Source: Chryseobacterium polytrichastri
GTDB lineage: Bacteria; Bacteroidota; Bacteroidia; Flavobacteriales; Weeksellaceae
DNA: 64,000 nt
Assembly (NCBI RefSeq): GCF_900142445.1
Contig: NZ_FRAV01000001.1
Span: 124,001 to 188,000, forward strand
Direction: 5' to 3'
In this document: positions 44,136 through 53,286 of the stretch, piece by piece
Layout: each line of letters starts with the position of its first letter
Position numbering within the stretch: the stretch's first letter is position 1
Notes under the pieces: model-generated
The model's database searches: none
What the model was told of the DNA's origin: nothing
The model's input: only the letters and a program-made list of their open reading frames with translations
Translations under genes and position numbers: made by a program

Positions 44136-44999
44136 TTAAATCAATTTAGAATTGACAACAGATTTATGGCGTTTTTTGAATTCTGTTGGTGTTTCGCCAA
44201 CAAGTGTTTTAAATAGTTTATTGAAATAAGAAATACTGTCAAAACCTACAGTATACCCAACTTCAGAGACACTCACATCACACAATAACAATGTTTTCGC
44301 CTGATTAATCCTGTATTGATTCACAAAATCTGTGAAAGTCATATCCGTTTGCTTCTTAAAGTAGCGACAAAAAGCAGAAGTACTGAGATGAACCATTTCT
44401 GCAACAATATTCACATCAGGACTTTTATCATAGTTTTCATGAATATAATTGTAAACGGTTCCCAGCCTGATTTTATCATTTAAAAAGAATTTCACCCTTG
44501 TATCTTCATGATTAAGCTGTTCAAATTCGCTGGAATCTGCCAAAATATTTAATACTTCAATAAGCCCCAACAAAGAATCAAAAGATTTCATTTGTTGTAT
44601 TTCTTTCAATTTTTCAACTACCTTTTCTTTTGTCTGACCTTCAAATGAAAATCCTAGGTAAGAACGTTCCAATAGTTTTTTAATTTTAGCAAACTCTGGT
44701 GTTGAAATAATCGTGTTTTCTGGAAAGTTTTCCTTTAGCTGAACAACAATTTGTTTGTATTCTGTTTCAATTCCATAATCGAAATTAAGATGGGGAACAT
44801 TCGGGCCAATTAAGACCAAATAACTTCCTACAAAGCCGGAAACATGTTTTCCTACATGGCTTATTCCATTAATCGCTTCAACATAAACAATCTCTATTTC
44901 AGGATGATAATGCCAGAAAAAATAGTTTTTAAAACAAGGTGTATGAATCTTAAATGAGCTTTCGGTTTCAAAAGGGATAATTTCTTTTTCAATTTTCAT
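44136..44999 (-). CDS. AraC-family regulator
   Basis: A 287-residue protein. A cupin-like sensor region (FWHYHPEIEIVYVEAINGISHVGKHVSGF, LVLIGPNVPHLNFD) is followed by an AraC double HTH (PDVNIVAEMVHLSTSAFCRYFKKQTDMTFTDFVNQYRI and VSEVGYTVGFDSISYFNKLFKTLVGETPTEFKK). Divergent from the phytanoyl-CoA dioxygenase-like gene, which is the most likely target; the 141-bp gap leaves room for operators. Confidence 0.9.
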   Translation of the reverse strand: MKIEKEIIPFETESSFKIHTPCFKNYFFWHYHPEIEIVYVEAINGISHVGKHVSGFVGSYLVLIGPNVPHLNFDYGIETEYKQIVVQLKENFPENTIISTPEFAKIKKLLERSYLGFSFEGQTKEKVVEKLKEIQQMKSFDSLLGLIEVLNILADSSEFEQLNHEDTRVKFFLNDKIRLGTVYNYIHENYDKSPDVNIVAEMVHLSTSAFCRYFKKQTDMTFTDFVNQYRINQAKTLLLCDVSVSEVGYTVGFDSISYFNKLFKTLVGETPTEFKKRHKSVVNSKLI

Positions 45000-45140
45000 A
45001 GTGTGTTGTGTTTTTCAGTTTGAGAGCAAATTAACTAAAAAAATGTCAATGGAGAGCAAGAAATTGGCATTGATGATTAATTCGAAGGTAAGTTTTATGC
45101 ACAACTTTGTCTCATTAACAAAAATCAAATATTAGAAAAC

Positions 45141-46130
45141 ATGGAAAAAGAATTAGAAACAACAGCAGCCCCAATGATGAATAATATGATAGGTGGTGGT
45201 AAAAAAGGAGAACCGGATCCGGGAAATCCTTCCACAATTACTAAAAACAACCCTAAATTATCGACAAGAGCAAATAATGAGTCTTTAAGAATTCTTTCCG
45301 AAGAAGACTGGAAATTCTGGATCGAAAACGGATATATCGTTGTAAAAGGCGTGATTTCTAAAGAGCAGGCAGCAGAAAGTGCCGCTTTTCTTTGGGAATA
45401 CGAAGGTAAAGACCCAAATGATAAAGAAACTTGGTATACAGTACCACAAACTGCACACAAAATGAAAGAGCTGAATAATGCAGGAATGGTAGAAGTTTAT
45501 AACACGCTGGTTTTATGGGAAAATCGTCAGGCTCCAAAATTACATCAGGCTTTTGCTGATATTTGGGGAACCGATAATCTTTGGGTAAGTATAGACAGAG
45601 CTAATCTTAACTTCCCGATTCGTCCCGGATTTGAATATAAAGGCTTTATTCATTGGGATTACGATCCGGAAACTAAACCTCAATACGTACAGGGAGTTTT
45701 GGCTTTGGCAGATCAGACTGACGAGGAAATGGGTGGTTTCCAATGTATTCCTGAGTTATTCAGAGAATATGATACTTGGAAATTGACGCAGCCTGCTGAC
45801 CGTAATCGTTTTAAACCCGATACAACAGGGTTTACTCCTACAAAAGTAAAAATGGAAGCCGGAGATCTATTGATTTTCAACAGTTCAGAACCTCATGGAA
45901 TCAGAGCCAACAACAGCGAAGGTAAAGTGAGAGTTGCACAGTACATTTCCATGGTTCCTGCGGATGAAGAAAACGAAGATCTTCGCCAATGGAGATTAAA
46001 TTCATGGCATGACAGAATCTGCCCAGATGGTGACGGATTCCCCGGAGATCCTTTAAAAAGAGAAAAGAACTATCCAATTGCTGAGCTTTCAGAGCTAGGC
46101 AAGAAATTACTTGGACTTAACAAATGGTAA
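45141..46130 (+). CDS. Phytanoyl-CoA dioxygenase-family Fe(II)/2-oxoglutarate oxygenase
   Basis: A 329-residue enzyme with the double-stranded beta-helix of PhyH proteins. The Fe(II) ligands are in FIHWDYDPE (HxD) and SSEPHGIRANN (distal His, with 2-oxoglutarate-binding Arg following). LLIFNSSEPHG and QYISMVPADEENED support this. The first ~40 residues are polar and probably disordered. Substrate unknown; members hydroxylate small acids, amino acids and secondary metabolites. Controlled, by position, by the divergent AraC gene. Confidence 0.85.
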   Translation: MEKELETTAAPMMNNMIGGGKKGEPDPGNPSTITKNNPKLSTRANNESLRILSEEDWKFWIENGYIVVKGVISKEQAAESAAFLWEYEGKDPNDKETWYTVPQTAHKMKELNNAGMVEVYNTLVLWENRQAPKLHQAFADIWGTDNLWVSIDRANLNFPIRPGFEYKGFIHWDYDPETKPQYVQGVLALADQTDEEMGGFQCIPELFREYDTWKLTQPADRNRFKPDTTGFTPTKVKMEAGDLLIFNSSEPHGIRANNSEGKVRVAQYISMVPADEENEDLRQWRLNSWHDRICPDGDGFPGDPLKREKNYPIAELSELGKKLLGLNKW

Positions 46131-46140
46131 TTTGACAGTG

Positions 46141-46168
46141 AGCAGTGATGAAAATCACTGCTTTTTTA
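46141..46168. terminator. Terminator overlapping the mocR stop
   Basis: AGCAGTGAT (46141-46149) and ATCACTGCT (46154-46162) pair, followed by TTTTTT. The right arm includes the TGA stop codon of the MocR gene on the minus strand. Confidence 0.8.
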
Positions 46169-47603
46169 TTTCAGATTGTTGAATAAAAACCTCTGCAATT
46201 ACTTTTATACTCTGTTCCAATTGTTCTTCGGAAAGCGAACCATAACTTAGTCTAAAACCATTGATCGTTTCATTAGAGCCATATTTGTTAGGGTGAATTA
46301 TTTTGATGTTTTTATCTGATAACAAATGAGTTATAGTGTCCCAGTTTAATTTTACTTTAGGGGTGATCCAGAAAGCAAGACCTCCTTCAGGCAATGTGAA
46401 ATCTGTAGTGTTTTTCAAATGTTTTTCCAAAAGTGCGTACACAAAATCTCTTTTGTTTTTATAGTGAATTGTTGCTTTTTTAATATGCTTTTTCACAGCA
46501 CCATCTTTGATCAACTGTAAAACAGCCTGTTCCATAATGACGTCGCCTTGTACATCAATAATTTTCCTCAACTCACCAATTTTCTTTAGCAATTCCTGAT
46601 TCTTGGTCACCAAATACCCAATCCTCAAAGCCGGAGCTACCACTTTACTCATTGTTCCCACATATACACTGTTTTTCAACTCAGGAAAACTGGAGATTGG
46701 CAGAATTGGACGATAACCAAAATGAAACTCATTATCGTAATCATCTTCAATGATTGTCAGATTATATTCGTTGGATAACTCAATTAATTTTAATCTTCTA
46801 GCTAAGCTTAAAGTAACCGTCGTAGGATATTGTCTGTGAGGAGTTAAATAGATTGATTTTATATTTTTATTGATCTTTAAAAGTTGAATAATATCTTCCA
46901 TAATAATTCCGTCTTCGTCTACAGAAATGGGTAATAATTTTGCTCCTGCATGTTCAAAAGCATTCCACGCAGGTTGGTATCCCGGATTTTCAACAATTAC
47001 ACAATCACCCGAAGTAAATAAACTTTGTGCTGTTAAAAACATTGCCATTTGGCTGCCCCGGGTAATAGAAATGTCATGCTCATTATGATGCATTCCTCTC
47101 TGATGATTGAGCATTTGAGAGATGGCTTTTCTGAATTCAAGATCACCATGTTCACTGCTGTAGCCCATCATCTGCCATTTTGCTTTTCTGTTGAAAATCT
47201 GGCGATAGGCGCGGGCCAATTCTGTAACCGGAGCAATTTTACTGTCGGGATGCCCATCATCAAAATTGATCAATAATCCATTATTGATTTCCGCTTTATA
47301 TTCCTCCTCTGATTCATTCTTATTAAATCTTGGCTGCAAGACAGGCAATTGATTCGATACGAAAATTCCTTTTCTTTCCTTGGAAATCACCCATTCTTCA
47401 TTAATTAAAACCTGATAGGCTTCTACAACTGTATTTCTGTTGATTTTTAGCAATAAGGCTAAATTTCTACTTCCCGGAAGAGCATCACCACAGTGTAGCC
47501 TACCGGATTGTATATCTCCAATAATGGTATCAGCGATCTGTAAATAGACCGCTTTATCAAGTTTCTTATCAATCTCAAATTCTAATTTCCATGGACGTAA
47601 CAT
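46155..47603 (-). CDS. MocR/PdxR-type GntR-aminotransferase regulator
   Basis: A 482-residue fusion: GntR helix-turn-helix (ALPGSRNLALLLKINRNTVVEAYQVLINE, 37-70) and an aminotransferase-like domain with the PLP Lys in VGTMSKVVAPALRIGYL. Divergent from the cupin-DapA-thioredoxin gene set, so its target and inducer probably relate to an amino acid handled by that set. Its start lies about 100 bp from the cupin start. Confidence 0.9.
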   Translation of the reverse strand: MLRPWKLEFEIDKKLDKAVYLQIADTIIGDIQSGRLHCGDALPGSRNLALLLKINRNTVVEAYQVLINEEWVISKERKGIFVSNQLPVLQPRFNKNESEEEYKAEINNGLLINFDDGHPDSKIAPVTELARAYRQIFNRKAKWQMMGYSSEHGDLEFRKAISQMLNHQRGMHHNEHDISITRGSQMAMFLTAQSLFTSGDCVIVENPGYQPAWNAFEHAGAKLLPISVDEDGIIMEDIIQLLKINKNIKSIYLTPHRQYPTTVTLSLARRLKLIELSNEYNLTIIEDDYDNEFHFGYRPILPISSFPELKNSVYVGTMSKVVAPALRIGYLVTKNQELLKKIGELRKIIDVQGDVIMEQAVLQLIKDGAVKKHIKKATIHYKNKRDFVYALLEKHLKNTTDFTLPEGGLAFWITPKVKLNWDTITHLLSDKNIKIIHPNKYGSNETINGFRLSYGSLSEEQLEQSIKVIAEVFIQQSEIKKQ

Positions 47604-47604
47604 C

Positions 47605-47665
47605 TGGACTACCTATTTATGTAAAAACTGAATCATTTGAACAGTCCAAATATAAAATAATTTTG
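47605..47665. promoter_or_regulatory. MocR-cupin divergent control region
   Basis: TGGACT (47605-47610) and AGTCCA (47643-47648) are inverted, and a further TGGAC lies at 47592-47596. TAATTTTG (47658-47665) is a -7 box for the cupin gene; AGTCCA sits near its -33 region. Confidence 0.4.
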
Positions 47666-47704
47666 TCTCGCAATAATGCAATAACAGATAAATTTTTAAA
47701 AATC

Positions 47705-48160
47705 ATGGACAATAAACAATTTAGTTCAAAAGACTTTCACGAAACTTTTTCAAGACCAAAGTATGTAAAACCAACTCATTTGATTCACAAAAACGTAGAA
47801 AATGAAGGTGAACACAATCAATTTTCAACAGAAAGAAAACATCCGGTCTTCTTCATTGATCTCCCAAGTAAAAATGTAAGTATGACCATTGGAGGATTAT
47901 TGCCCGGACAACAAACCAACAAACACCGTCACACTTACGAAACGGTTTTATATGTCATTGAAGGAAAAGGTTGGACAGAAGTTGAGGGTGAAAAAGTAGA
48001 ATGGGAGGCTGGTGATGCTGTTTACATTCCTTCTTGGGCTTGGCATAAACATCAAAACCTGAGTGAAACAGAATCTGCAAAATACATCGCTTGTGAAAAT
48101 GCACCACAATTACAAAATCTGGGCGTTGCATTAAGAGAAGAAGAAGGCAGAGACCTTTAA
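47705..48160 (+). CDS. Cupin-domain protein
   Basis: A 151-residue protein from ATG 47705 (MDNKQFSSKDFHETFS); a longer frame starts inside the divergent regulator and ahead of the promoter, so it is not used. One cupin domain: metal ligands in QQTNKHRHTYETVLYVIEGKG (HxH...E) and PSWAWHKHQN (His). Could be a dioxygenase, isomerase or ligand-binding protein. It is the first gene of a three-gene set, 29 bp before the DapA-like gene. Confidence 0.75.
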   Translation: MDNKQFSSKDFHETFSRPKYVKPTHLIHKNVENEGEHNQFSTERKHPVFFIDLPSKNVSMTIGGLLPGQQTNKHRHTYETVLYVIEGKGWTEVEGEKVEWEAGDAVYIPSWAWHKHQNLSETESAKYIACENAPQLQNLGVALREEEGRDL

Positions 48161-48189
48161 ATGAAATAACAGTTAAAAATTAGAATTAC

Positions 48190-49074
48190 ATGAAAAATGT
48201 TCCATTTAAAGGGGTTATTGCATACCCAATTACTCCTTTTGATAACAAAGATAAAGTTGATATTCCGTTATTTAAAAAATTGGTTGAAAGATTGGTTGTT
48301 TCAGGAAACCACGGAATTGCTCCGTTAGGAAGCACCGGAGTTTTACCTTATTTATCGGATGAAGAAAAAGAAGCCGTAACTGAAGCGACCTTACAGCAGG
48401 TTAACGGCAGAATTCCAACATTGGTTGGGGTGTCTAATCTTACGACTGAAAAAACAATTCATCATGCTCAATTTGCAGAAAAGGCCGGAGCAGATGCCGT
48501 AATGATTATTCCGATGAGTTATTGGAAACTTACAGATGATGAGATCGTAACGCATTATGATGCTGTTGCCCGTAAAATTTCAATTCCAATTATGGCGTAC
48601 AATAATCCGGCAACGGGTGGAGTAGATATGTCTCCGAATTTGCTAAAAAGACTATTGGAAATCCCCAATGTGACGATGATTAAAGAAAGCACCGGAGATA
48701 TCCAGAGAATGCATTATCTGAGAAAAGAATTGGGAGAAGACGTGGCTTTTTATAACGGGTCAAATCCATTGGCATTGGCTGCTTTTTCTGCCGGAGCAAG
48801 AGGTTGGTGTACTGCCGCTTCAAATCTTATTCCTGAATTGAATATAGGATTGTATAATGCCATTGAAAATAACCAGCTTCATGAAGCCCAGGATATTTTT
48901 TATCAACAAATTGAATTATTACAATTCATTGTGGCAAAAGGACTTCCAAGAGCTGTAAAAGCAGGGTTGAAAATTTTAGGAGAAGAAGGCGGAAACTTAA
49001 GAAGCCCATTACAACCTTTAACAGAAAAGGAAACGGAAGAATTGAGAATTATTATGAAACCCTTTACAAAGTAG
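48190..49074 (+). CDS. DapA-like (DHDPS/NAL-family) lyase
   Basis: A 294-residue TIM-barrel aldolase. Pyruvate-binding GSTGVLPYLSDEEK (T-x-E-type loop replaced by TGVLP), the catalytic Tyr in IMAYNNPATGG and the Schiff-base Lys in VTMIKESTGD are visible. True DapA has GTTGE at the first site, so dihydrodipicolinate synthesis is unlikely; a keto-acid lyase or dehydratase, for example of hydroxyproline or sugar-acid pathways, is more plausible. Sits between cupin and thioredoxin-like genes. Confidence 0.82.
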   Translation: MKNVPFKGVIAYPITPFDNKDKVDIPLFKKLVERLVVSGNHGIAPLGSTGVLPYLSDEEKEAVTEATLQQVNGRIPTLVGVSNLTTEKTIHHAQFAEKAGADAVMIIPMSYWKLTDDEIVTHYDAVARKISIPIMAYNNPATGGVDMSPNLLKRLLEIPNVTMIKESTGDIQRMHYLRKELGEDVAFYNGSNPLALAAFSAGARGWCTAASNLIPELNIGLYNAIENNQLHEAQDIFYQQIELLQFIVAKGLPRAVKAGLKILGEEGGNLRSPLQPLTEKETEELRIIMKPFTK

Positions 49075-49078
49075 TTCA

Positions 49079-49312
49079 ATGAAAAAATCAGTTTTTTATC
49101 ATGCCGGTTGTCCGGTATGTATAAGCGCAGAACACGATATTATTAATCTTATCGGTGCTGAAAATGTAGATATTATCCATTTAGGAGAATCCAAAGATGA
49201 AATTTCCGAAGCTGAAAAGGCAGGTGTACAATCTGTTCCGGCTTTAGTAACTCCAAACGGAAATGTATTGCACATCAATTTTGGTGCATCAATAGAAGAT
49301 GTTAAAAAGTAA
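49079..49312 (+). CDS. Small thioredoxin/glutaredoxin-like protein
   Basis: A 77-residue protein: MKKSVFYHAGCPVCISAEHDI carries the CPVC dithiol motif, and VQSVPALVTPNG the cis-Pro loop. It is too short for a complete thioredoxin and fits a minimal glutaredoxin fold. The start is 4 bp after the DapA-like gene, so it is the last gene of that set. A hairpin terminator follows. Confidence 0.75.
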   Translation: MKKSVFYHAGCPVCISAEHDIINLIGAENVDIIHLGESKDEISEAEKAGVQSVPALVTPNGNVLHINFGASIEDVKK

Positions 49313-49318
49313 AAAAAC

Positions 49319-49349
49319 AGGCTGTCTCAAAAAAGGCAGCCTATTTTTT
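49319..49349. terminator. Terminator after the thioredoxin-like gene
   Basis: AGGCTGTC (49319-49326) and GGCAGCCT (49335-49342) pair with one G-U, followed by ATTTTTT; an A run lies on the other side. Confidence 0.8.
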
Positions 49350-49369
49350 ATCATTGAAAGTTGAAGAAA

Positions 49370-49876
49370 TTATACGGATGCAGTTCCTTCTACACCATCT
49401 GTATTATTGGTTTTAATTCCGGTAATAGCAGAGGCCGCAAAACTGAGTAGGCTTACCAATTTTCCGGCTTTAGTATCCCAATAATAAGTTTCTTTCGGTT
49501 CTACACGAATAATGGTAACATTGGGATCATCTTTTCCGTCAAACCAAGCTTTTGCCATGGGTGACCATTTTTCCTCAATCGTTGCTTTGTCTTTATAGAT
49601 AGAAGCCGTTCCATAAACAGAAAGATATTGAGAATCTCCGTTATTCATAAAAAACAATTGTACTCTTCGGTCTTCTTTAATTTCAAAATTTTTATTACTA
49701 TCTGCGCTGCTGATAAACCAAAGATTTCCACTGTCATCCGTTTCCTGTAAGCCCATCGGACGGGAATTGATCGGGGTAACATCCAATTCTGTACAAAACA
49801 TACAGATTCTGGCTTTTTCCGAGAGTTCTTTGATTTTTTTAATTGCTTCAAGATGCGTAAGATTTTGTGTTGACAT
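49370..49876 (-). CDS. Pyridoxamine-5'-phosphate-oxidase-like general stress protein
   Basis: A 168-residue split-barrel flavin-binding protein of the general-stress-protein-26 type: CMFCTELDVTPINSRPMGLQETDDSGNLWFISS, VQLFFMNNGDSQYLSVYG, and RVEPKETYYWDTKAGKL. Probably binds FMN or F420-like flavin; substrate unknown. Convergent with the thioredoxin-like gene. Confidence 0.82.
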   Translation of the reverse strand: MSTQNLTHLEAIKKIKELSEKARICMFCTELDVTPINSRPMGLQETDDSGNLWFISSADSNKNFEIKEDRRVQLFFMNNGDSQYLSVYGTASIYKDKATIEEKWSPMAKAWFDGKDDPNVTIIRVEPKETYYWDTKAGKLVSLLSFAASAITGIKTNNTDGVEGTASV

Positions 49877-50098
49877 AATATTGTATTTTAAGTGATTTGA
49901 ATAGAAATAAGAAATAAATCAATAAGAATAAGGTGATTCATTAATATTAATAACTATTCAAAAACCCGACCAAAAGAATTCATCCCAGATTTATGGAAGC
50001 TTGAAATTATATTATACTTTTTTTCGCTACTTTTAAAGTAATGGTAATAGGGTTATTCGTTACACTTAAGAAAGAATAGCAATTAAAAAAGAAGCTTA

Positions 50099-51337
50099 AT
50101 GGAAAACTATGCAGTTATTTTAATGATTATGGCACTGATGATTGGAGCATCAGGTTTTGCGGGCAAAATTAAAATTCCGGTGCCAATGCTTCTTCTGGTG
50201 GTTGGGATTTTATTTGGTTTTATTCCTGCAATGCCGGAAATAGAGATGAATCCGGAAATCATTATGCTTCTTTTTCTGCCACCGTTGCTGTATGATGCAG
50301 CTTTCAATATTTCTTTTCAGGATTTTAAAACCAACATCAATACCATTAGCACATTAGCGATAGGATTGGTATTTATAACAACAGCCGGGATTGCGGTGTT
50401 GGCGTATTATTTAATTCCGGGAATGACTTGGCCGTTAGCTTTTGTATTGGGATCTATTCTTTCTGCGACAGATGCTGTCGCTGCAGTTGGAGTCACCAAA
50501 GGACTCGGAATTCCTCATAAAACGGTAACCATATTGGAAGGAGAAAGCTTGATCAATGATGCTTCAGCATTGGTAGCGTATCGGTTTGCAGTAGCAGCTG
50601 TAACGGGAATTGCCTTTGTAACATGGAAAGCTTCTTTAGAATTTTTGTTCGTTTTGGGTGGCGGTTTTGTTGTTGGGTGGTTAGTTTTTAAGGCGTTATC
50701 ACTTACCATTAGATTCTTTCGTTCTGATGCCATGGTGGTTAACAGTTTGATTTTATTAATGCCTTTTGTGACGTATCTTATTGCTGAACATTTTAAAGTT
50801 TCCGGAGTGATTGCGGTGGTGATTTTAGGATTGGGAATGTCTAAACTGAGTCGAAACAAATTTCCTGATCATGTGAAAGACCAATCCCGAAACTTTTGGG
50901 ACATCATTATTTTTTTACTGAATGGTTTGATCTTTTTATTGATCGGTCTGGAATTTCCTATTATCTTAAAGAAAATGCCTCAGGCACAAGTCTGGACTTT
51001 TACAGGCTATGCCGCCATCATCGTTTTGATAACCTTGCTGATAAGAATGGCTCGTGTTTATCTGCAGCAGTTTAACCTTCAAAAAGCCTTTCAGGGGAAA
51101 CGTAGGATTAGTGAAGATGCATTATTTGATTCCAAGACAAGTTTTATCATCACATGGTCGGGAATGCGGGGAATTGTCTCCTTAGCCATCGCGATTGGTA
51201 TTCCTGTAACATTAGAGAATGGCGAACCATTTCCTATGCGGAATGAGATCATCTTTTTATCGGTGGTTGTGGTTTTAATTTCTTTACTGGGACAAGGGCT
51301 TACTTTGCCATGGATCGTTAAAAAGTTTAAATCTTAA
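50099..51337 (+). CDS. CPA1-type Na+/H+ antiporter
   Basis: A 412-residue protein with about 12 TM helices. Family motifs are PPLLYDAAFNISFQDFK, SATDAVAAVGVTKGLGIPHKTVTILEGESLINDASALV (ion-binding ND-type site) and TWSGMRGIVSLAIAIGIP. Exchanges Na+ or K+ for H+ across the inner membrane. The cytoplasmic tail is short, lacking TrkA or cNMP domains. The next gene is an AraC regulator 33 bp away. Confidence 0.9.
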   Translation: MENYAVILMIMALMIGASGFAGKIKIPVPMLLLVVGILFGFIPAMPEIEMNPEIIMLLFLPPLLYDAAFNISFQDFKTNINTISTLAIGLVFITTAGIAVLAYYLIPGMTWPLAFVLGSILSATDAVAAVGVTKGLGIPHKTVTILEGESLINDASALVAYRFAVAAVTGIAFVTWKASLEFLFVLGGGFVVGWLVFKALSLTIRFFRSDAMVVNSLILLMPFVTYLIAEHFKVSGVIAVVILGLGMSKLSRNKFPDHVKDQSRNFWDIIIFLLNGLIFLLIGLEFPIILKKMPQAQVWTFTGYAAIIVLITLLIRMARVYLQQFNLQKAFQGKRRISEDALFDSKTSFIITWSGMRGIVSLAIAIGIPVTLENGEPFPMRNEIIFLSVVVVLISLLGQGLTLPWIVKKFKS

Positions 51338-51370
51338 ACAGGTTAAAACTAATTTGACTAATTTTGATCT

Positions 51371-52171
51371 ATGCAGATTTCTCCGCCGAAACATTTAGCA
51401 TCCTACATCAAACATTATATATTCTTGGAAAATTCTGAGAATGATATAATGAGATTAAGGTTGTTTACAGACGGAAATACCGGACTTATTCTATCTGGTA
51501 ATATCAATCTGCAGGATCTATCTGGAAACAGCCTGCCACTTTCATTTTTCTATGGACAGTTAACGCAGTATAAAGATTTGGTTACCAACGGTTCGTTTTC
51601 TTTAATGGCAGTAGTGTTTCAGCCTTATTTTTTAAATATTCTCCTTAAGATCTCTGCAAAAGAAGTTCAGAATCAAATTGTTTCTGTGGAAGATGTTTTA
51701 AAAAATGAGATGCAGGTTTTTCAGGAAAAGCTTTTTTACAACGTTGATCCTGAATTGATTATCAATGATTTGAACATTTATTTCACAACATTTTTGTCTA
51801 AAATAATCAACTCAGATTATGAACTTATAAAAGCAACGCAACAGTATATTCTTCAGAACAAAGGTATTGTCACATCAAAAGAATTAGAACATTTCACAGG
51901 ATATTCTGAACGTCAGGTTGAAAGGAAATTTCAACAGTATATAGGATTATCTCCTAAAAAATACAGCAATATTGCCCGACTTCATTATTTTTTAAGCTTA
52001 ATGAAAACAAATACAGAAGAAAGCATTACTAAACTTTCCTATCATGCGGGTTATGCTGACCAGTCTCATTTGATTAAAGAATTCAATAACAATATCGGGC
52101 TTACACCCAATCAATATTCAAAAACAGAAAATAAATTGGCAGTAAACTTTATAGAGCTTCATTCAAAATAA
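51371..52171 (+). CDS. AraC-family regulator
   Basis: A 266-residue protein. The N-terminal region (PPKHLASYIKHYIFLENSEND, MAVVFQPYFLNILL) matches the DUF6597-type sensor; the C-terminal HTH is VTSKELEHFTGYSERQVERKFQQYIGLSPKKYSNIARL with ITKLSYHAGYADQSHLIKEFNNNIGLTPNQYS. Same-strand neighbours are the antiporter and the nitrilase; the latter starts 59 bp on and is a possible target. Confidence 0.88.
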   Translation: MQISPPKHLASYIKHYIFLENSENDIMRLRLFTDGNTGLILSGNINLQDLSGNSLPLSFFYGQLTQYKDLVTNGSFSLMAVVFQPYFLNILLKISAKEVQNQIVSVEDVLKNEMQVFQEKLFYNVDPELIINDLNIYFTTFLSKIINSDYELIKATQQYILQNKGIVTSKELEHFTGYSERQVERKFQQYIGLSPKKYSNIARLHYFLSLMKTNTEESITKLSYHAGYADQSHLIKEFNNNIGLTPNQYSKTENKLAVNFIELHSK

Positions 52172-52230
52172 TAGATGTCGGTTTTTTACAATTTTTAGAT
52201 TTTTAGTCATCATAGATTTGTAGAAAAAAA

Positions 52231-53187
52231 ATGATCAATCTTAAAATTTCAACAGCACAATTTGAAAATAAAAGTGGCGATAAAGCTTACAATCTTTCTG
52301 TAATCGAAAAACTGGCAAAGGAAGCGGCTTCTAAAGGTTCACATGTGATTGCTTTCCATGAATGTTCCATTACAGGCTATACATTTGCCAGAAAACTTAC
52401 TCGAGAACAACTTTTAGATATTTCAGAATTTATTCCAGAAGGAAAAAGTATTCAAAAGCTACAAGAAATCGCTGAGAATTATAACATCACCATTTTGGCA
52501 GGCCTTTTTGAAAAGGATGAATATAACAACCTATTCAAAGCGTATGTTTGTGTAGATAAAACCGGATTAGTTGCAAAATACAGAAAATTACATCCCTTTA
52601 TTAATCCTAATCTTACACCGGGAAATGAATATTGTGTGTTTGAAATTCACGGCTGGAAATGTGGTATTCTGATTTGCTACGACAATAATATTATTGAAAA
52701 TGTAAGGGCTACAAAACTCTTGGGAGCCGATATTATTTTCATGCCTCATGTTACAATGTGTACACCTTCTACAAGGCCGGGCGCAGGTTTTGTAGACTCA
52801 AATCTTTGGGGAAATAGAGTAGCAGACCCAACCTCTTTACGACTTGAATTCGACGGAATGAAAGGAAGAGATTGGCTGATGAAATGGCTGCCTTCTAGAG
52901 CGTATGACAACGCAGCGTATGTCGTGTTTTCAAATCCTATTGGGATGGATGATGATCAACTGAAAAATGGGTGTTCGATGATTATTGATCCTTTTGGCGA
53001 CATCATTGCAGAATGTCGCTCGTTTGATGACAGCTTTGAAACCGCTGTTATAACTCCTGAAAAACTGACCCAAGCTGGAGGACATCGATATATCAAAGCT
53101 AGAAGACCGGATTTGTATAAAGATATTATCGGTGAAGATCATCTTTCTGAACAAAAAGTGGTCTGGATTGATACTAAGAATGTGTAG
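52231..53187 (+). CDS. Nitrilase-superfamily carbon-nitrogen hydrolase
   Basis: A 318-residue enzyme with the Glu-Lys-Cys triad: Glu in AFHECSITGY, Lys in AKYRKLHPF, and Cys in CGILICYDNNIIE. The Cys motif differs from the usual ICxDxRFPE at the R/F/P positions. Hydrolyses an amide or nitrile; substrate cannot be told. The C-terminus includes RPDLYKDIIG, common in amidohydrolase members of this superfamily. Transcribed after the AraC regulator and followed by a hairpin. Confidence 0.87.
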   Translation: MINLKISTAQFENKSGDKAYNLSVIEKLAKEAASKGSHVIAFHECSITGYTFARKLTREQLLDISEFIPEGKSIQKLQEIAENYNITILAGLFEKDEYNNLFKAYVCVDKTGLVAKYRKLHPFINPNLTPGNEYCVFEIHGWKCGILICYDNNIIENVRATKLLGADIIFMPHVTMCTPSTRPGAGFVDSNLWGNRVADPTSLRLEFDGMKGRDWLMKWLPSRAYDNAAYVVFSNPIGMDDDQLKNGCSMIIDPFGDIIAECRSFDDSFETAVITPEKLTQAGGHRYIKARRPDLYKDIIGEDHLSEQKVVWIDTKNV

Positions 53188-53210
53188 ATTTAAAATCTTT
53201 TACAATTCAG

Positions 53211-53262
53211 AACTCAATAAGCTCTCTCTAAATTTGGGATGGCTTATTGAGTTGTTTATCTT
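53211..53262 (+). terminator. Hairpin after nitrilase
   Basis: AACTCAATAAGC (53211-53222) and GCTTATTGAGTT (53242-53253) form a perfect 12-bp stem, followed by TTTATCTT. The loop is 19 nt. Confidence 0.7.
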
Positions 53263-53286
53263 AAATTTGTCATGTAAAATCTTATT

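Noticed and set aside
47591..47704. 38-codon N-terminal extension of the cupin
   Set aside because: It starts inside the mocR gene and runs through the promoter box; the ATG at 47705 fits the family.
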